A stretch of 18,586 nt of DNA from an uncultured Christensenella sp. (GTDB lineage Bacteria; Bacillota; Clostridia; Christensenellales; UBA3700). Below, piece after piece: positions 15,557 to 18,586 of this stretch. The position numbers were made by a program, and so were the translations under genes. Position 1 is the first letter of the stretch. Every line of letters starts with the position of its first letter. Below the pieces are notes generated by a model, which was given only the letters and a program-made list of their open reading frames with translations, did no database searches and was not told the origin of the DNA. The stretch is from contig CAJTZR010000030.1 in assembly GCA_910584035.1 (NCBI GenBank), forward strand, positions 1-18,586. The letters are read 5' to 3'.

Positions 15557-16797
15557 TGATTGATATTAAGGAAATATGTAAATCTGCTAAAAAAGCAAGC
15601 TATATCCTTGGTGCAATGAATAATGATGATAAGAATGCGATTTTGAATGTGATTGCTGATGCTATTGATAGCAACAAGGAATTTATACTTGCTCAAAACA
15701 ATATTGACTTGCAAGCACTTGAGGGTAAGGATAATGCTTTTATTGACAGATTGACCTTAAATGATAGCCGTATCAGCCTTATGAGTGAGGGGTTAAGACA
15801 AATAGTTAAATTGCCAGACCCAATTGGTGAGGTTACAGAGCAATGGAAAACTGATAGCGGATTAGAGATTAAAAAGGTTCGTGCTGCTTTAGGTGTAATC
15901 GGAGTTATTTACGAGGCAAGACCTAATGTAACAATTGACGTTGCTGGCTTATGTATAAAGACAGGTAACAGCGTGATTTTGCGTGGCGGTAGTGATGCTA
16001 TAAATAGTAATCGTGCTTTATATAAGGTAATGAAACAAGCAATTGAAAGTTTGAATATTGATAGTAGCTTTATTCAATTTATTGATAGCACTGACAGAAG
16101 TTTGACTGCCGAAATGTTAAAGCAAGGTGAAAGCATTGATGTTATTATACCACGTGGTGGTGATAAACTTAAGCACTTTGTACTTGACAATGCTACAATG
16201 CCAGTTATTTGTAGTGCGGGTGGTAATTGTCACATCTATGTGGATAGCGATGCTGATTTGGATATGGCTTGTAAAGTTATTTTAAATGCAAAAGCACAAC
16301 GTCCTACAGTATGTAATGCCTTGGAACAATTGCTTATTAATAAAGATATACTTGACAAAGCTGTTCCAAAGATTTTTGCGGAACTTGACAAAGTAGGTGT
16401 TACTATTAAATGCGATAAAGAGTGTGCTAAGTACTACAAAAATGTTCAAATTGCGACAGAAGAAGATTACTTTGAGGAACATCATAGTATGTTAATATCT
16501 GTAAAGAGCATTGCAAACATTGATGATGCAATAGAGCATATTAATACTCATAGTACTAACCATAGTGACGGAATAATTTCTAATAATGAGAGCAATATTA
16601 ATAAGTTTGTTACAAAAGTTGATTCAGGTTGTGTGTATGTAAATGCGTCTACTAGATTTACTGACGGCTTTGAGTTTGGCTTTGGTGCAGAGATTGCGAT
16701 TAGTACTCAAAAATTGCACGCAAGAGGTCCTCTTGGCTTAAAACAACTAACTTCTGAAAAGTATATTGCAGTGGGTAATGGTGCTATAAGAAAGTAA
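15556..16797 (+). CDS. proA: Gamma-glutamyl phosphate reductase ProA
   Basis: NADPH-dependent second step of proline synthesis, turning gamma-glutamyl phosphate into glutamate-5-semialdehyde. Full length (413 residues), with an aldehyde-dehydrogenase-like fold: cofactor region GVIGVIYEARPNVTIDVAG near 112-131, KTGNSVILRGGSDA, and the catalytic Cys253 in QRPTVCNALE. The conserved C-terminal half (DGFEFGFGAEIAIST, HARGPLGLKQLTS) is complete. The ATG overlaps the yebC stop by one base, with GAGGAAGAAGAG in the yebC tail serving as ribosome-binding site. ProB (glutamate 5-kinase) is normally adjacent, but it is absent here and must be encoded elsewhere if the pathway works. A terminator follows at 16945. 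Confidence 0.97.
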   Translation: MIDIKEICKSAKKASYILGAMNNDDKNAILNVIADAIDSNKEFILAQNNIDLQALEGKDNAFIDRLTLNDSRISLMSEGLRQIVKLPDPIGEVTEQWKTDSGLEIKKVRAALGVIGVIYEARPNVTIDVAGLCIKTGNSVILRGGSDAINSNRALYKVMKQAIESLNIDSSFIQFIDSTDRSLTAEMLKQGESIDVIIPRGGDKLKHFVLDNATMPVICSAGGNCHIYVDSDADLDMACKVILNAKAQRPTVCNALEQLLINKDILDKAVPKIFAELDKVGVTIKCDKECAKYYKNVQIATEEDYFEEHHSMLISVKSIANIDDAIEHINTHSTNHSDGIISNNESNINKFVTKVDSGCVYVNASTRFTDGFEFGFGAEIAISTQKLHARGPLGLKQLTSEKYIAVGNGAIRK

Positions 16798-16944
16798 AAA
16801 TTTAGTTTGATTAATTGTATAAAGTCAGTTAATTTTATTAATATTTTAAAGTTTTATTACTATAAAAAATTGTATAAAATTGGTAAAAACTGGTTGAAAA
16901 TCGGTACTAAATTAAAAAAATCAATAATCAACAGATGTAAAATA

Positions 16945-16976
16945 AAAAAATATCGAATGTGAGTTCGATATTTTTT
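16945..16976. terminator. Bidirectional terminator after proA
   Basis: A perfect 13-bp inverted repeat (16945-16957 and 16964-16976, loop TGTGAG) with core ATATCGAA/TTCGATAT, A's before and T's after. It ends the yebC-proA transcript and may also stop leftward transcription from the rubrerythrin side. Confidence 0.9.
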
Positions 16977-17057
16977 GTTTTGGAATAAAATTACTACAGC
17001 AATGTGTGTGTTGATAAAATTAAACATAGGTATTTAAACACAGGTATTGAAAAATAT

Positions 17058-17120
17058 AATCCTCCTTGACATTTTTTATAAATACGGTTTTTAACCACAT
17101 TTATTATATCAAGGAGGATT
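17058..17120 (-). terminator. Long inverted repeat after the rubrerythrin gene
   Basis: AATCCTCCTTGA (17058-17069) and TCAAGGAGGATT (17109-17120) are exact 12-bp inverted repeats. The 39-nt centre contains a second nested dyad, ATAAAT-AC-GGTT-TTT-AACC-AC-ATTTAT. It begins 22 nt after the rubrerythrin stop. On the leftward transcript it is followed by ATATTTTTC, so a terminator is the plain reading. The stem hides a perfect AAGGAGG on one arm and its complement on the other, which is unusual. A small mobile hairpin element is an alternative. Confidence 0.65.
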
Positions 17121-17141
17121 GACATTAATAAATTTTAATTA

Positions 17142-17732
17142 TTAGTCTTGAATTTGTATCATTACTGTACCTTGTGGAGCACCGCATAGAGGGCAGTTTG
17201 TCCAAGCCTCTTTTGATGTGTGTTCATAACCACAAGATGCACATTTCCACTTAATTGCCTTTGGCTTTTTGTACATTGTGCCATTCTTTAATTGGTCATA
17301 CAATTGATTGAATGTGCTTTGGTGACAAGTTTCAACTTGGATAAGATTTTTAAAGAAAGCTGCTACATCGTCAAAGCCCTCTTCACGAGCATCTTTTTCA
17401 AATTGAGGATAAATCTTTGTTGCTTCAATTTCCTCGTCCTCAGCAGAAAATTTAAGATTTTCAAGCAAAGTTTGTGGCTTTTCTTTAAATGGAATACCAA
17501 TGTTCATTTCAATGTTGTCAATTACATTCTTGTCCATTGCACATAAAAAGCTGTACATCATTCTTGAATGTTGGAACTCATTTTCTTCAATAAGTTTAAT
17601 CATATCGCTCATTGCTACATAATTGCTTTTTTTGGCTAACTCTGCTAACATATTGTATCTTCCACGAGCACAAGATTCGCCTACGTATGCTTTAGCTAAA
17701 TTGTTAAAAGTTTTTGTGTTTTTCTTTGTCAT
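17142..17732 (-). CDS. Rubrerythrin
   Basis: Cytosolic peroxide-reducing protein of anaerobes, taking electrons through a rubredoxin-like centre to a non-haem diiron site. The four-helix domain supplies the iron ligands: Glu19 (VGES), Glu52-His55 (EFQH), Glu in AEDEEIEATKIY near 98-102, and Glu134-His137 (ETCH). The C-terminal rubredoxin-like domain has two Cys pairs, CASCG (164, 167) and CPLCG (180, 183), for one Fe. At 196 residues it is a standard classical rubrerythrin. GGAGG lies 8 nt before the ATG. It is monocistronic, with a possible promoter directly upstream and a long hairpin downstream. No PerR or superoxide reductase gene is next to it. Confidence 0.97.
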   Translation of the reverse strand: MTKKNTKTFNNLAKAYVGESCARGRYNMLAELAKKSNYVAMSDMIKLIEENEFQHSRMMYSFLCAMDKNVIDNIEMNIGIPFKEKPQTLLENLKFSAEDEEIEATKIYPQFEKDAREEGFDDVAAFFKNLIQVETCHQSTFNQLYDQLKNGTMYKKPKAIKWKCASCGYEHTSKEAWTNCPLCGAPQGTVMIQIQD

Positions 17733-17752
17733 AATTACCTCCAGATACGAAA

Positions 17753-17782
17753 GTTATAGCCAAAACATAAAGTTTTATTCAA
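17753..17782 (-). promoter_or_regulatory. Candidate promoter of the rubrerythrin gene
   Basis: On the reverse strand TTGAAT (17782-17777), 18 nt and TATAAC (17758-17753) give a leader of about 15-20 nt with the ribosome-binding site near its start. A plausible but imperfect match. Confidence 0.4.
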
Positions 17783-17922
17783 TGTTAGAGATATTTTTTC
17801 TAAGTAAAAATATTTTTAGCGTATTTTTAGTTAATTTTTTGTGGAAAATTGCGGTATAATATTTATATTTAAGTTATTTAATTATAAAAATAATAAAATA
17901 TTAAAAATTTTTATAAATTTTA

Positions 17923-17951
17923 TTGTAATTATTATAAAATTATGTTAGAAT
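17923..17951 (+). promoter_or_regulatory. Promoter of the PC4-like gene
   Basis: TTGTAA (17923-17928), 17 nt and TAGAAT (17946-17951), about 30 nt before the ATG at 17982. Spacing is optimal, though the background is AT-rich. Confidence 0.55.
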
Positions 17952-17981
17952 ATATACAAGATAGTATCACTGGAGGTTATT

Positions 17982-18206
17982 ATGCCTGATTTTAATTATA
18001 ACATTGTAAAAAATATTGGTTCTTTGTCAGAGTCTCAAAAAGGTTGGAAAAAGGAACTTAACTTGATTAGCTGGAATGAAAAGGAAGCTAAGTATGACAT
18101 TAGAGAGTGGTCACCAGATGGTAGTAAAATGGGTAAAGGTGTAACTTTATCTAAAGAGGAGATAATTGCACTTAAAGAGCTTTTAATGTCATTTGACATT
18201 GAATAA
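17982..18206 (+). CDS. PC4/YdbC-like nucleic-acid-binding protein
   Basis: A 74-residue protein resembling the bacterial YdbC group of the PC4 (transcription coactivator p15) fold, which binds single-stranded DNA as a dimer. Seen: a short N-terminal strand (FNYNIVKNIGSL), then KGWKKELNLISWNEKEAKYDIREW, a run of beta strands with the aromatic and basic residues of this fold, SPDGSKMGKGVTLS, and a C-terminal helix (KEEIIALKELLMSF). GGAGG lies 7 nt before the ATG. It is a single-gene unit with its own promoter and terminator. Whether it acts in transcription, replication or repair is unknown. The assignment is by recalled family pattern, so moderate certainty. Confidence 0.82.
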   Translation: MPDFNYNIVKNIGSLSESQKGWKKELNLISWNEKEAKYDIREWSPDGSKMGKGVTLSKEEIIALKELLMSFDIE

Positions 18207-18229
18207 TCTTTTACATAATTTAGTCTTTT

Positions 18230-18251
18230 ACGCAAGTAAAAATATTTGCGT
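18230..18251. other. Small hairpin after the PC4-like gene
   Basis: ACGCAA (18230-18235) and TTGCGT (18246-18251) form a 6-bp stem with a 10-nt loop, 24 nt after the stop. No T run follows, so it may support mRNA stability or be chance. Confidence 0.3.
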
Positions 18252-18276
18252 TTAGTTGTTTATTGAATTTTAAAGC

Positions 18277-18316
18277 ATTACCCCAAAGGTGCATTGCAAT
18301 TATGGGGTAATATTTT
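18277..18316 (+). terminator. Intrinsic terminator of the PC4-like gene
   Basis: ATTACCCCA (18277-18285) pairs with TGGGGTAAT (18303-18311); a small TGCA palindrome sits in the loop. ATTTTT follows, so this is a credible rightward terminator. Confidence 0.85.
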
Positions 18317-18380
18317 TATGCTTTTTATTTATGTAGGTTAATTTGAAATAAATAATTTTGTCGAAAAGTGCATTAATTGT

Positions 18381-18409
18381 TTGACTTTAATCTTTATTAA
18401 GAGTATAAT
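18381..18409 (+). promoter_or_regulatory. Promoter of the last, truncated gene
   Basis: TTGACT (18381-18386), exactly 17 nt and a perfect TATAAT (18404-18409), about 50 nt before the ATG at 18461. Confidence 0.8.
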
Positions 18410-18460
18410 GTCATAGGTTGAAAAAAGAATAAGTTTAAATGGTAGATTGACGAGGTGAAT

Positions 18461-18586
18461 ATGTTCAAAAATTTGTTGGCATTTAATGGTATTATAATAA
18501 ACCACGAATTTGTTATAACATTATTTTTATACTTAGGTGTAATTTTGCTGACAACTAAAATATTGGGTATAATTTGTCGTAAACTA
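18461..18586 (+). CDS. Probable cation:proton antiporter (CPA2-like), 3' end outside window
   Basis: An ATG at 18461 with GAGGTG 6 nt upstream opens a frame that stays open for 42 codons to the window end. The visible protein is a short polar start (MFKNLLAFNGIIINHEF) followed by a hydrophobic helix, FLYLGVILLTTKILGIICRKL. A first helix ending in a K-ILG-ICRKL pattern resembles the N-terminus of monovalent cation:proton antiporter-2 and KefB-type proteins, where a conserved glycine-rich segment would follow. Too little is present to be sure; it is certainly a membrane protein start. The strong promoter and ribosome-binding site support a real gene. Confidence 0.6.
   Translation, partial: MFKNLLAFNGIIINHEFVITLFLYLGVILLTTKILGIICRKL

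Noticed and set aside
1..18586. CRISPR arrays, tRNA or rRNA genes, insertion sequences, integrase or attachment sites
   Set aside because: No regularly spaced repeats, tRNA-like clover folds, transposase motifs or flanking direct repeats were seen.

Overview
The window looks like chromosome from an anaerobic, very AT-rich Clostridia-type Firmicute, probably a gut or host-associated one. The evidence is indirect: GGAGG ribosome-binding sites before most genes, a threonyl T-box leader, an infC-rpmI-rplT cluster behind a strong promoter and leader terminator, a rubrerythrin, and gene-free spacers that are extremely AT-rich. Species cannot be named from the sequence alone. No insertion sequence, phage gene, CRISPR array, tRNA or rRNA was recognised.

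Region 1 (1-7533) is a carbohydrate-linked block. A sodium:solute symporter, cut at its 5' end by the window edge, reads rightward and converges on a leftward set. A perfect 14-bp hairpin with A and T tracts (1672-1704) separates them and can end transcription from both sides. The leftward genes, in transcription order, are a GH95-family alpha-L-fucosidase/L-galactosidase, an unassigned six-hairpin glycosidase-like protein, and a lipoprotein of the endonuclease/exonuclease/phosphatase fold. The last two are 84 bp apart and probably form one operon. The GH95 gene is separated from them by about 0.5 kb that contains a perfect dyad.

Region 2 (7534-11549) holds luxS (AI-2/activated-methyl cycle) behind its own promoter. 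It is followed by thrS, controlled by a class I T-box riboswitch with a consensus promoter. Unusually, about 480 bp of gene-free sequence lies between the T-box terminator and thrS.

Region 3 (11550-14272) is the translation cluster infC (IF3), rpmI (L35) and rplT (L20), followed by a SpoU/TrmH rRNA methyltransferase like YsgA. infC has no ATG, GTG or TTG start near its Shine-Dalgarno sequence and almost certainly starts at ATT. A terminator hairpin just before it, on a leader of about 180 nt, fits L20-type attenuation.

Region 4 (14273-16976) is a yebC-proA operon with a TAATG overlap, ended by a strong terminator. Region 5 (16977-18586) holds a leftward rubrerythrin with a long inverted repeat after it, a small PC4/YdbC-like nucleic-acid-binding protein, and the first 42 codons of a probable cation:proton antiporter that runs off the window.

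Most of the window is core housekeeping. I do not see a clear new biological system. The most notable points are the unassigned glycosidase/lipoprotein pair, a Thr in the GH95 sugar-binding motif, the two structured leaders, and the unexplained spacer after the T-box.
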